Notes: a model not told the origin generated them from the sequence alone. Positions 1-9,563 are shown, numbered from the stretch's first letter. The stretch: DNA of 10,231 nucleotides from Roseiarcus sp963755075 (GCA_963755075.1 CAVWKL010000102.1:1-10231), one strand, 5' to 3'. A program made the numbers and translations.

Positions 1-1
1 T

Positions 2-2732
<2,731 letters not shown>

Positions 2733-3096
2733 CGGAGGCGCCGCGACCGCCTCAGCCCTGGATCGCGTCAGCCACGGGTCGGCGACGCAGCGTTGCGCCG
2801 ACCCCGTCCAGACTGTGAGTTTGCACGGAAGAAACCCCCGCCGGATTGTCGGCAATGCGGATGGCGTTCCGTAGGGTCGAAAGATCACAGCCACTCAATC
2901 GGTTGTGACGCCGATCGACGGTCGGACTGCGAGCCGCTTCACACCAAAACATTATCTCGCCGCGGCGCTTTCGAGATTGCCGCGCCGATGCGGGCGCCGT
3001 TGGCGCACGAACAGTCCAAATTTCCAGGGAATTCTTTTGGGCTCTTTCGGAAGAAACCCCGAAATGCCGCTGAACGTAAGGGAAAAGAGATAGACA
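2733..3096. other. Spacer between sbcC and the next gene
   Basis: No convincing gene is seen on either strand in these 364 bases. A short GC hairpin just after the sbcC stop (GAGGCG 2735-2740, CGCCTC 2748-2753) lacks a T-tract, so it is at best a weak terminator candidate. The 13-mer CGGAAGAAACCCC occurs twice, at 2826-2838 and 3048-3060. The spacer becomes more AT-rich near 2940-2955 and 3010-3060, which would suit a promoter for the downstream gene, but I cannot pick out reliable -35/-10 boxes. Confidence 0.6.
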
Positions 3097-3924
3097 ATGA
3101 ACACTGACGAACTTCGCGAGCGCGTCCAGACGTTGACCCAGGAGATGCGCGTGATCGCCAACGCGCTCGAAGCGTTGTGTGAAAGCCGCGCCGCCGACTT
3201 CGACTCCCCCCGTCGATCTGACGGCGCCCGCGGCCAAAGCCGCCCGGCCGTGCCCGCAGGCGGATTGGGCCCGCGTCGGCGGAAAAGAAGAGCTTGCCGT
3301 CGACCGCCGACATCCTCGCCAGCCGCGCGTTTCGCGACGCTTTCCGGTCGCGCGCCGCCAGAGAGGTGTACGTCGGCGCTTGCACCGGGTTGGCCAGTTT
3401 GACGGCGATCCTTCGCCTGCCCGCGTACAAGATATCGACCGTCGCGCCCGGCCGGCTCGCCGAGCGGATCCTCGAGCTGCGCGCCGATCGCTACGGGGCC
3501 GGATATCTCGCCGACGGCCGCTACGTCAGCGACGCAAGCGGATATCGACGACTGGTTCGCGTCGCACATCTACGCTTCTTCTCGCACCGCCGCCCCCAAC
3601 AGCCCGGTCGAAATCCATGCCCGCGCGCTGACGGTCCACCTGCCGATCACGATGACGGCCGCGATGTTCGACGAGGAATTCGACCGTGAAATTCGCAAAG
3701 GCGCCCTCGACCGCTTTGTCTTGACCCCGGAGGGGATCGCGCATTGCCAGGCCCTCGGCGTCGATCCCGCGATCGCGATGCGCGCAACGCCCTATCCCAT
3801 GGGCGCGGCCGCGCGACACAACCCTTGCCTCGAAATCGCGGTCTTTCGGATCCGTGAGGACAGCGATCGCCTCGTGTCGATCGCCGAGCGCGTCGTGCTG
3901 CGGCATCTGGGGCTCATCGCATAG
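3097..3924 (+). CDS. Unknown protein, about 274 residues if three +1 frame changes are repaired
   Basis: I do not recognise this family. ATG 3097 follows GGAAAAGAGA (3081-3090), a weak Shine-Dalgarno. The product starts MNTDELRERVQTLTQEMRVI, a short heptad-like helix. Coding-like sequence then changes frame three times, each time as if one base were extra: near the six-C run at 3206-3211 (into PPVDLTAPAAK), near 3282-3295 (into PSTADILASRAFRDAF) and near 3531-3540 (into DIDDWFASHIYASS). The last frame ends at TAG 3922-3924 after AERVVLRHLGLIA. In each segment the chosen frame has GC-rich third positions and a protein-like composition. The middle, EVYVGACTG then LPAYKIS and RLAERILELRADRYG, vaguely recalls the YVG…YKIG…R…L layout of T5orf172/GIY-YIG-like domains; this is speculation. 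With three shifts it is either a pseudogene or an intact gene damaged by sequencing insertions. Confidence 0.5.
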
Positions 3925-4065
3925 AGAACGGGCCGGCCTGACCGTCGACTCGGCCGTCATTCGCCGGATTCCGACGCAGCGCGTCTTCCTCGCCCCGCTT
4001 CGAAAGTCGCCCTTCGCCTGCCGGCGTCGTCCGACTTCGCCAGGCCAAGGAAGCGCGCCGCGACC

Positions 4066-4540
4066 ATGCCGTCGACCGCGAGCGGCGCGCGAGAGAGATC
4101 GCCTCGCCAATCGCGCGCCGGACTTCGCTCGCTATGGCGCCGTCTTCCTCGCCGTCGCCCGCGCGACCCCCGAAAGACAATCCATGTGTCTGTTTTCGAT
4201 CCTCCATGTGACGATCGGCGAGGTCGGCGCGCGCCGCATGCTTGTGCGCGCCGTCGTCGCCAATCGAAGGACGGGACGAACCCTGGCGGTCTCGGAGTGG
4301 CTCCAGAACGGTCGGATGCAGCTGTCGATCTTCTCGGCGTTCCGACAAACGCCGTTCGCGGCCGCGCTCGAGGATTTCCTGCTCGCCGACACCGAAGAGA
4401 GGTCCGACTCCTCGCTGTCCCGCGCGCGGCGCGACTGGCGGGTTCGCCAGCGATACATCGACATGATGATCCGGATCGAACGGGCGCTGCCGGCGGTCGT
4501 TTCCTCGGCGTCCCTTCGCCAGCGAGCGCGATTGACGTGA
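4066..4540 (+). CDS. Unknown protein with unresolved 5' end
   Basis: I do not recognise this family. The stretch from about 4100 to the stop TGA at 4538-4540 reads as a coherent protein in one frame: APDFARYGAVFLAVARATPE, then MCLFSILHVTIGEVGARRM, LAVSEWLQNGRMQLS and YIDMMIRIERALPAVV. It mixes hydrophobic strands with helices and has no clear membrane segment. The start is uncertain. ATG 4066 (AAGGAAG upstream, but spaced too far) reaches the main frame only through a +1 shift near the GAGAGA run at about 4089-4097. ATG 4184 needs no shift but has a poor ribosome site and discards convincing coding sequence. Bases 4010-4095 also look coding in a third frame (RLRQAKEARRDHAVDRE), so the true 5' part may begin earlier and carry more than one shift. 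It lies downstream of the similarly damaged 3097 gene. Confidence 0.45.
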
Positions 4541-4896
4541 ACGTCCGAGCGGGTGGAGCCTTCGATCCCATGGCGCCTCGATAACCCGTGGAGCGGCGCC
4601 CGTCGTTGCGACGCCGCCTGATCCCGCTTCGCGTCCGCCTGCCGCCCTCGGCCGCGCCCCGCGCGCCTTTCGCCAAATTCCTGCGGAGCCTTGTTTCCTA
4701 AGGGGTGAAGAGGTCGCTGCGCTCGCGTGAGGGTAAGTCCCGAACGTCGATAGTCCTGCGGAGCGTCAGATCGCACGAGATGCGAACCGGCGCCTCATCG
4801 CCAGGAACGGCGCGGCCCTCGCGCCGCCGTCGCGCGTCGCCCCGACATCCGCCTCAACCGACCAAAAGTGCAACCAAGCAAGACCAAGGACCCATC
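4541..4896. other. GC-rich spacer without a supported gene
   Basis: These 356 bases separate two orphan genes. The 11-mer TCCTGCGGAGC occurs twice, near 4679 and near 4754. A GTG-started 37-codon Arg-rich reading frame (4588-4701) lacks a ribosome site and is not annotated. No terminator or promoter can be named with confidence. The last 40 bases are A-rich and hold the Shine-Dalgarno of the following gene. Confidence 0.5.
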
Positions 4897-5316
4897 ATGA
4901 CCACCGACGACCTCCCGCCGCCCCGGCGCGGACACATATTCGACCGCACAAGCCTAGGCGAAGAGTATCTCCATCAAATCCGCTCCGCGGCCGCTCTCAC
5001 TCGCGATCTGCGCCGCCTGGCCAGCGATGTCTTATTTCTTTCGCTTTACCTGGAAAGCCGCAACCCGCGAATCGACCTGGCCATGGGCGCCGATATCCGC
5101 TGCTTCATCGATCTGGCGCGTCTGCTGGTCGCCGCCCTGCCGGCATCCTCCGAAGCGGAACTCGAGCTCAAGCTCGCCGCGCTCACCCCTCCCGAGCCGC
5201 TGATCGCGGACCACGTGAACCTGCGCGCGATGGCGGAGTTGGGGGCCAGGGCCGACATCCAGCGTTTGAAGCTGTCCAACCCTCCCAAGTGGATTCTGGA
5301 CTGGGCGACAACCTGA
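4897..5316 (+). CDS. Unknown 139-residue helical protein
   Basis: I do not recognise this family. ATG 4897 is preceded by AAGGA (4886-4890) with a 6-base spacer, so the start is well supported over the more upstream ATG at 4705. The product begins MTTDDLPPPRRGHIFD. A mostly helical, leucine- and alanine-rich body follows: SAAALTRDLRRLASDVLFL, DIRCFIDLARLLVAALP, and AELELKLAALTPPEP. It ends KLSNPPKWILDWATT. There is no signal peptide or transmembrane helix, so a cytoplasmic protein is expected. The frame is intact with strongly GC-biased third positions, unlike the two damaged genes before it. It sits about 270 bases upstream of the exonuclease gene, too far for translational coupling, and no shared promoter is visible. 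The coding call is good; the function is unknown. Confidence 0.75.
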   Translation: MTTDDLPPPRRGHIFDRTSLGEEYLHQIRSAAALTRDLRRLASDVLFLSLYLESRNPRIDLAMGADIRCFIDLARLLVAALPASSEAELELKLAALTPPEPLIADHVNLRAMAELGARADIQRLKLSNPPKWILDWATT

Positions 5317-5589
5317 ACCTGGCTTGGCGGACGCTGCGTACGCCATCGCGGTCGCCGCGCCGCGCGCCGTTTACGCAACGGCGCGAATCGACCGGCCCTC
5401 AGATTGACCCCCCGCCTGTTCCACCGTCGGCGCCTTTATCGACAGGCCCGGCGATCACGAGCGCCACGCCGCGCCGTTGTCGGCTTCGACCGCGCCGATC
5501 GGCGCCCATCTTCGGCCACCCGCAATCCGCGCCGCGGCTCAGCCCCCGCCCAAACCGCCTTGAACCAACCTCAGAGGAGACTTCTTTCC

Positions 5590-6483
5590 ATGTCCGTTCA
5601 ATTCGAAGACGCCGCTCGCCTGCTCGAGCAATCGCCTGACCACAAAGTGCTGCGCCGACTGCAGCCGCGCGACGTCTTCGCGCAAAGCCCCTGCGCGCAG
5701 CCGCTCGTCGGGATCGTCCTCGACTGCGAAACGACCGGCTTGGATGCCGAGCAATCCGAAATCATCGAACTCGCGATGCTGAGATTCCTGTATTCGCCAG
5801 AGGGCGAGGTCTTGCGCGTCATCGGCGCGTTCGACGAACTTCGACAGCCCGCCAATCCCATTCCACCCGAGATCACAGCCCTGACGGGGATCACGGATGA
5901 AATGGTCGCCGGCCGTTCCATCGACGCGGTGGCGGTCGAGGCGTTCGTCGCCGACGTCGCGCTCGTCATCGCCCACCACGCGCGTTTCGATCGGCCGTTC
6001 GCGGAGAGGGCATGGCCCATCTTCAAACGCGTCGACTGGGCATGCAGCTTGGATCAAATTCCCTGGGCCGAGAACGGATTCGAGGGGACGAAGCTCGCCT
6101 ACCTCCTCGCTCGCTACGGCCTCTTCGCCGACGCTCACCGCGCCGGCGACGATTGCCGCGCGCTGCTTCACCTGCTGGCCTCGCCCTTCGGCGCCGAAGG
6201 CAGCCCGGCGCTGGCGACGCTTCTCGCCAACGCCCGCGAACCGACGATCCGCATCTTCGCCGTCGACTCGCCCTTCGATCGCAAGGATCTTCTGAAAGTC
6301 CGCGGCTACCGCTGGTCGAACGGATCGAACGGTTCCCGTCGTTGTTGGTGGCGAGACGTCGCCGAGCGCGACCTCGGCGCCGAGATCGCGTTCCTTCGCG
6401 CAAGCGTCTATCTGCGCCCGGTCGATCTGCCGACGATGCGCCTAACCGCACGCGAACGCTACGCGGCGAATCTGACGAGCTGA
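5590..6483 (+). CDS. DEDDh-family 3'-5' exonuclease with a C-terminal RGYRW module
   Basis: This is a DnaQ/epsilon-like exonuclease, 297 residues, predicted to remove nucleotides from DNA or RNA 3' ends using two metal ions. The start at 5590 follows AGAGGAGA (5573-5580) with a 9-base spacer; an in-frame ATG at 5404 gives a low-complexity extension and was rejected. Catalytic residues are visible: D45 and E47 in GIVLDCETTG (Exo I), D134 in IAHHARFDRPF (Exo II), and H183/D188 in HRAGDD (Exo III), which gives the H-x4-D form. PPEITALTGITDEM (about 95-108) matches the conserved segment after Exo I. Residues about 225-275 form a second module with LLKVRGYRW (R238-W242), CWWRDV and AEIAFLRASVYLRP, which as I recall occurs in other alphaproteobacterial exonucleases of this type. 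The protein lacks polymerase domains, so repair, turnover or a plasmid/phage-related role is likelier than replicative proofreading. Substrate is unknown; the enzyme class is confident. Confidence 0.9.
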   Translation: MSVQFEDAARLLEQSPDHKVLRRLQPRDVFAQSPCAQPLVGIVLDCETTGLDAEQSEIIELAMLRFLYSPEGEVLRVIGAFDELRQPANPIPPEITALTGITDEMVAGRSIDAVAVEAFVADVALVIAHHARFDRPFAERAWPIFKRVDWACSLDQIPWAENGFEGTKLAYLLARYGLFADAHRAGDDCRALLHLLASPFGAEGSPALATLLANAREPTIRIFAVDSPFDRKDLLKVRGYRWSNGSNGSRRCWWRDVAERDLGAEIAFLRASVYLRPVDLPTMRLTARERYAANLTS

Positions 6484-6577
6484 GACGGTCGCGCAACTCA
6501 GTCGACCAATTCGCCACGATCGCGCAGCGCGTTCTTGCAGCGCGTCGGCGCTCGGCGCCCACACTCAGGAAACAACA

Positions 6578-6838
6578 ATGTCCGACGATTACGACGACGA
6601 CCATGGATTCGCATGCCCGCCGCGCCCGCTCCGTCCGAGCAGAAAGCGCGTGACAATTCACCAGCACAGCCAGCGCACGGTCACAGAATGCGAAGGGCCG
6701 TACGGGTTGATTCACATCGAATCCACCAGCACGATCACCATCGAGACCGTGGTGGAGGACGACTTGCCCCCTTACGCCTCCCACGACGCCGTCTCCGAGC
6801 CCGCGATGAAGCGGTTGCTAAGGAGACGGCAACGATGA
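6578..6838 (+). CDS. Unknown 86-residue protein
   Basis: I do not recognise this family. ATG 6578 lies 7 bases after AGGA (6567-6570), a good Shine-Dalgarno. The product has an acidic start (SDDYDDDHG), a Pro/Arg segment (CPPRPLRPSRKR), a beta-strand-like core rich in Thr, Ile and Val (RTVTECEGPYGLIHIES, then TSTITIETVVEDD) and a basic tail (MKRLLRRRQR). There are no membrane segments. It begins 94 bases after the exonuclease stop and could be co-transcribed with it; no terminator is seen between them. A 10-codon ATG frame overlapping its stop (6835-6867) is too short to support. Intact frame, ribosome site and codon bias make this a probable real gene. Confidence 0.7.
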   Translation: MSDDYDDDHGFACPPRPLRPSRKRVTIHQHSQRTVTECEGPYGLIHIESTSTITIETVVEDDLPPYASHDAVSEPAMKRLLRRRQR

Positions 6839-7025
6839 GGAGCGGCTCGGCGCGAGAAGCGGCCTGACGCGATCCTCCGCGCCGGCGGCGTCACGGACTC
6901 ATCATTGGCGGGACGTCGACGGGGGGCGCCGAGGGAACCACGACGCTCAACAGGCAACTGGGCGCTTTCTTCGTGCGCAATCCAAACCCCAGATCAAACC
7001 GTGCCTATCCGCTTAACGAAGAGAC

Positions 7026-7044
7026 CCACGACATATAGTCGTGG
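7026..7044. repeat. Perfect 7-bp inverted repeat with 5-base ATATA centre
   Basis: CCACGAC, ATATA, GTCGTGG: both arms match exactly. It could be an operator-like dyad, a recombination or repeat-element site, or an RNA hairpin. No T-run follows, so an intrinsic terminator is unlikely on either strand. Confidence 0.6.
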
Positions 7045-7139
7045 CCGAGAGGCGGATCGGGACTGTCTGATCGAACGCTTTCGACCCATCCGAGACATTC
7101 GCCGGCGGATCGCCAATGGCCGAATCTGGCCGTGGGCGG

Positions 7140-7179
7140 AATGGCGGCTTTGGGCAGTTGAAATTTCGAAGCTGCCATT
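7140..7179. repeat. 10-bp inverted repeat, one mismatch, around a GAAATTTC core
   Basis: AATGGCGGCT (7140-7149) pairs with AGCTGCCATT (7170-7179) with one mismatch. The 20-base centre contains the palindrome GAAATTTC (7160-7167) and a second nested arm pair, GGCAG/CTGCC. Nested symmetry suggests a structured element or repeat remnant rather than a simple terminator; there is no T-tract. Confidence 0.5.
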
Positions 7180-7297
7180 CGTTCTTGCGCGGTGTCGCGG
7201 CAACTCTCGACCCCCCTACGGTCGTTTGAATTCAGTGAAGGTCAAGAATTCCACGAGTTTGATGGCTTTGATTCGCCGCCGGGCTAAGCCACGCGCA

Positions 7298-8347
7298 TCA
7301 CGATACGGGCCATGGCAGCAGCACGATTTTGCCGCCGAGCCCGCCCTTATCGATACGAGCATGGGCTTCGCTGGCGGCGGCAAGCGGCAGCCGATCGATC
7401 ACGACGGGATGAATGGCGCCGGCGCGCAACAACTCGAACAGCGTTTCCATGTCGGCCTTGAACTCATCCGGGTGCGTCACTCGGCGCGCCGTGACGTTGT
7501 AGAATAGCGCGCGACGACCTTGGAACAAAGCGCTCAACGCGCTCCATAGCTTGAGTCGCGTCAACCCAAGTCCCGCGGAAAGCAATCCCTCTTGTCCGAC
7601 CGCCATTGTCTGCGACCCGTAGCCGACCAGCAACCCGCCGGACGCGAGGCAAGCAAACGAGCGAGTGAAATGTGGACCGCCGATTGCATCGAAGGCGGCA
7701 TCGACGCCAGCGCCCCCTTTGCGACTTGCGGTCAGCGCACGCACGGCCGCAACGAAGTCGCCGGCGCGATAGTCGATCGATGTGGCTCCAAATCGCTCGA
7801 CAACGGAAAGATTCGCGGCCGAGCACGTACCGATCGCTTTGAAGCCAAAGTGGCGAGCCAAATCGAGCAGCGCTGTCCCGACCGTGCCGGAAGCGCCTAT
7901 CGCAAGGATCGTCGCGTTCGGTGGAAGGGGGCCGCAACGTGTGAGCATCTGAAATGCGGTGAGATAGGCGAGCGGGATACAAACCGCCTCGGCTGGATCA
8001 ACGCCATCGGGGACAGGAACAAGAAATCGCGCGGGTCGAATCGCATACTGGGCGTAACTGCCCGTCACGCAGAGATCGGCAACCAATTGGCCCTCGTGCG
8101 GCGCGGCTACGCCGGGGCCGTTCTTCTCGACGACGCCCACGAGTTCATAGCCCGGCGTGAACGGCAGCGGTCCTTTGAAATCCGGGTAGCGGCCACGTCG
8201 AATGAAGGTATCGGTGAACCCGGTACCGGCGGCGAGGATCTTGATGCGGACCTCGCCGGCGCCGGGTTCGGGGACGTGCAACTCTTCCGTCAGTTCCAGA
8301 ACCTCAGGGCCGCCGAACCGCGAGATGCGGATGTGTTGCCACGTCAT
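7298..8347 (-). CDS. Zinc-less MDR-family NAD(P)-dependent oxidoreductase (quinone oxidoreductase-like)
   Basis: This 349-residue protein belongs to the medium-chain dehydrogenase/reductase superfamily, in the quinone-oxidoreductase/VAT1-like part. These cytosolic enzymes reduce quinones or activated double bonds with NADPH. The N-terminal GroES-like domain has FTPGYELVGVVEKNG (63-77). The Rossmann nucleotide-binding loop is AIGASGTVG (149-157), followed by ALLDLARHFG. The usual hydrophobic lead-in VCIPLAYLTAFQML (122-135) and the C-terminal KGGLGGKIVLLP are present. The Cys/His cluster of zinc alcohol dehydrogenases is absent, so catalytic and structural zinc are not expected. ATG at 8347 is preceded by GGGATGA on the minus strand, a moderate ribosome site. 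The length is normal for the family and the frame intact. Codon use is less GC-biased than in the plus-strand block. It is last in the minus-strand series; the nearest upstream ORF ends about 300 bases away, so it may have its own promoter. The exact substrate is unknown. Confidence 0.9.
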   Translation of the reverse strand: MTWQHIRISRFGGPEVLELTEELHVPEPGAGEVRIKILAAGTGFTDTFIRRGRYPDFKGPLPFTPGYELVGVVEKNGPGVAAPHEGQLVADLCVTGSYAQYAIRPARFLVPVPDGVDPAEAVCIPLAYLTAFQMLTRCGPLPPNATILAIGASGTVGTALLDLARHFGFKAIGTCSAANLSVVERFGATSIDYRAGDFVAAVRALTASRKGGAGVDAAFDAIGGPHFTRSFACLASGGLLVGYGSQTMAVGQEGLLSAGLGLTRLKLWSALSALFQGRRALFYNVTARRVTHPDEFKADMETLFELLRAGAIHPVVIDRLPLAAASEAHARIDKGGLGGKIVLLPWPVS

Positions 8348-8574
8348 GATTTCATCCCGAATGACATTCTTCCCGCGGACGCGTCGTTTTCGATGCTACG
8401 TCGGGTCTTGCAAGGCAGAGTCAGCGATCGCCGATTATCTCACCGAAGATCTTGACACCGAGTCGGGTCACGACAGCTGACGTGCGGTCGTCGCCAAGAA
8501 GCGTTCTTGGGCGAGTGACTAACGCCTTGTCGCACCAAATTGGGTAGCCTCGGAAATTACTCACGCCCTCGAAA

Positions 8575-8586
8575 CGGCAATTGCCG
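8575..8586. repeat. Perfect 12-bp palindrome CGGCAATTGCCG in the spacer upstream of the MDR gene
   Basis: It lies in the roughly 300-base gap (8348-8644) between the small ORF and the MDR gene, about 230 bases upstream of the MDR start. Its position would suit a regulator site for that gene, but a palindrome this short can arise by chance. The rest of the gap shows no gene and no clear -35/-10 pair. Confidence 0.3.
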
Positions 8587-8644
8587 CTCTCTCATTCATC
8601 ACGAACGACAAAGCTCCACGCTGAGCGATAAGTCGCATCCCGCC

Positions 8645-8776
8645 TTATGGGTGATAGCACCTTCGGTAGCGAAGCCGCTCGCGAACCGCCGAATAGAGTC
8701 CGAGCTGATGAGCCGTGGCGGCGAACTGACGCGCGACGCGTTGCTCCTGCGTCGCCATTGCCGGACGGTCAGACAT
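8645..8776 (-). CDS. Small 43-residue ORF overlapping the upstream stop (TGATG)
   Basis: The ATG overlaps the TGA of the DUF6544-like gene by one base (TGATG on the minus strand), the classical arrangement for translational coupling. The product, MSDRPAMATQEQRVARQFAA to RLRYRRCYHP, is basic and helical. It shows no domain I can name. It could be a real small protein, or the N-terminus of a longer gene cut off by a frame change, given the other frame breaks in this window. I found no obvious continuation in the next 100 bases. Confidence 0.4.
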   Translation of the reverse strand: MSDRPAMATQEQRVARQFAATAHQLGLYSAVRERLRYRRCYHP

Positions 8777-9477
8777 CAGTGCGTCTCCCAGCGCGCGATC
8801 CGACCCTGCCAATAGGTTTCGGGCTTGCCGTCGATCTCCCAGGCCACTTCTCCAGCGAATGGAATCCATCGCGTTTCGTGATGTCGGTAGTCCGAGAACT
8901 GGCCTCGCCACGGCGTGGGCAGGAATGGCGCCGTCGATGAACGCGGTCGATCGGGCGCGTAAGCGCGGGCAATTCGTCCGTCTCCGTCGAGGCTGAGCAT
9001 AATTTCCGACGCGGTTGGTCCGGCGCCTGCACTCACCGCCAGGGTTGAGGGACCCTTTGCACGCCAACGAAGCGCCGTGTTGCAAAGAATGGCGTCTGGC
9101 GCCCAGGCGAGTTCCGCGAGGTAGCGCATCAATTCGCCGCGCACGAGAGCGGGCGTGCGCTCGGCGCGGGCGATCGGAATGACGCCGAGCGCCATGATAT
9201 CCAACCGTCCCTCGCCATGCTCCAATGCATCACGCGCCGAGATCATGCCAAACGGACCAAATTTCGCCCGCCAGTCGAATTCGCAAGCACGCGTGGAGAT
9301 CGTTTGGGTGGCGGCGAACGCCATCCAAGACTGAGTGTCGAGCTTGCGCTTCATCCGCCCGATCTGTGTCAGCTTGACGCCGCCTCCATTGTCACCGGGC
9401 TTCACACCTAGACGAATTGCGAGGTCGTAGACTGCGGCGGGCAGTCGCGCCCTGCGTTGATCATCGGTTTCAGCCAT
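8776..9477 (-). CDS. DUF6544/DUF6920-like protein
   Basis: This protein of 233 residues resembles the family long annotated as DUF6544 (also DUF6920); the function is not established. The match is by recalled pattern: RLPAAVYDLAIRLGV (11-25), GRMKRK…WMAFAATQ (40-58), FDWRAKFGPFG…ARDALEHGEGRLDI (67-94), LVRGELMRYLAELAWAP (111-127), DGDGRIARAYA (164-174) and WRGQFSDYRHHETRWIPFAGEVAWE (190-214), ending in YWQGRI. The start at 9477 is chosen because AAGGAA sits about 7 bases upstream on the minus strand; the open frame extends to 9567 and another ATG at 9501 is possible, but that extension is not family-like. No signal peptide or membrane span is seen. It lies 112 bases downstream of the HXXEE gene and is overlapped by the 43-aa ORF, so it is probably within a minus-strand operon. 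The frame is intact. Confidence 0.7.
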   Translation of the reverse strand: MAETDDQRRARLPAAVYDLAIRLGVKPGDNGGGVKLTQIGRMKRKLDTQSWMAFAATQTISTRACEFDWRAKFGPFGMISARDALEHGEGRLDIMALGVIPIARAERTPALVRGELMRYLAELAWAPDAILCNTALRWRAKGPSTLAVSAGAGPTASEIMLSLDGDGRIARAYAPDRPRSSTAPFLPTPWRGQFSDYRHHETRWIPFAGEVAWEIDGKPETYWQGRIARWETH

Positions 9478-9563
9478 GTGACATTCCTTCTTTCGGTTCA
9501 TGGGCCTCAACGCCCGGCGAAGGTCTTCGCAAGACGAGGGCGACGGCCAACCAGAGCATGATT

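Larger units (their letters stand above)
6868..7297. other. Non-coding junction between plus-strand and minus-strand blocks
   Basis: These 430 bases lie between the last plus-strand gene and the end of the convergent minus-strand MDR gene. Base composition falls towards AT across it, most clearly at 7140-7270. Two inverted repeats are present (7026-7044 and 7140-7179). A long open frame starting at 6905 crosses it but runs antisense into the MDR gene and has no ribosome site or protein-like composition. The stretch resembles a dispersed intergenic repeat in style; this cannot be confirmed from one copy. Confidence 0.6.

Noticed and set aside
2735..2753. Intrinsic terminator after sbcC
   Set aside because: Only a 6-bp GC stem with a 7-base loop and no following T-tract.
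3957..4676. Minus-strand open frame of 239 codons, Arg/Gly-rich
   Set aside because: Low-complexity composition typical of a GC-rich shadow frame, opposite a more protein-like plus-strand frame.
4588..4701. GTG-started 37-codon Arg-rich frame in the spacer after the 4066 gene
   Set aside because: No Shine-Dalgarno, and its Arg/Leu/Pro composition is what random GC-rich DNA gives.
5404..5589. Upstream extension of the exonuclease to the ATG at 5404
   Set aside because: The extension is Arg/Pro-rich and not family-like; the strong Shine-Dalgarno at 5573-5580 supports ATG 5590.
6835..6867. Ten-codon ORF overlapping the stop of the 86-aa gene
   Set aside because: Too short to support despite the ATGA overlap; no conserved feature is visible.
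6905..7507. Plus-strand open frame of 200 codons across the junction
   Set aside because: No ribosome site, Arg-rich composition, and it runs antisense into the 3' end of the MDR gene. The DNA is better explained as a repeat-bearing spacer.
7592..8455. Plus-strand open frame of 287 codons
   Set aside because: It is antisense to the MDR oxidoreductase, which has full family motifs on the minus strand.
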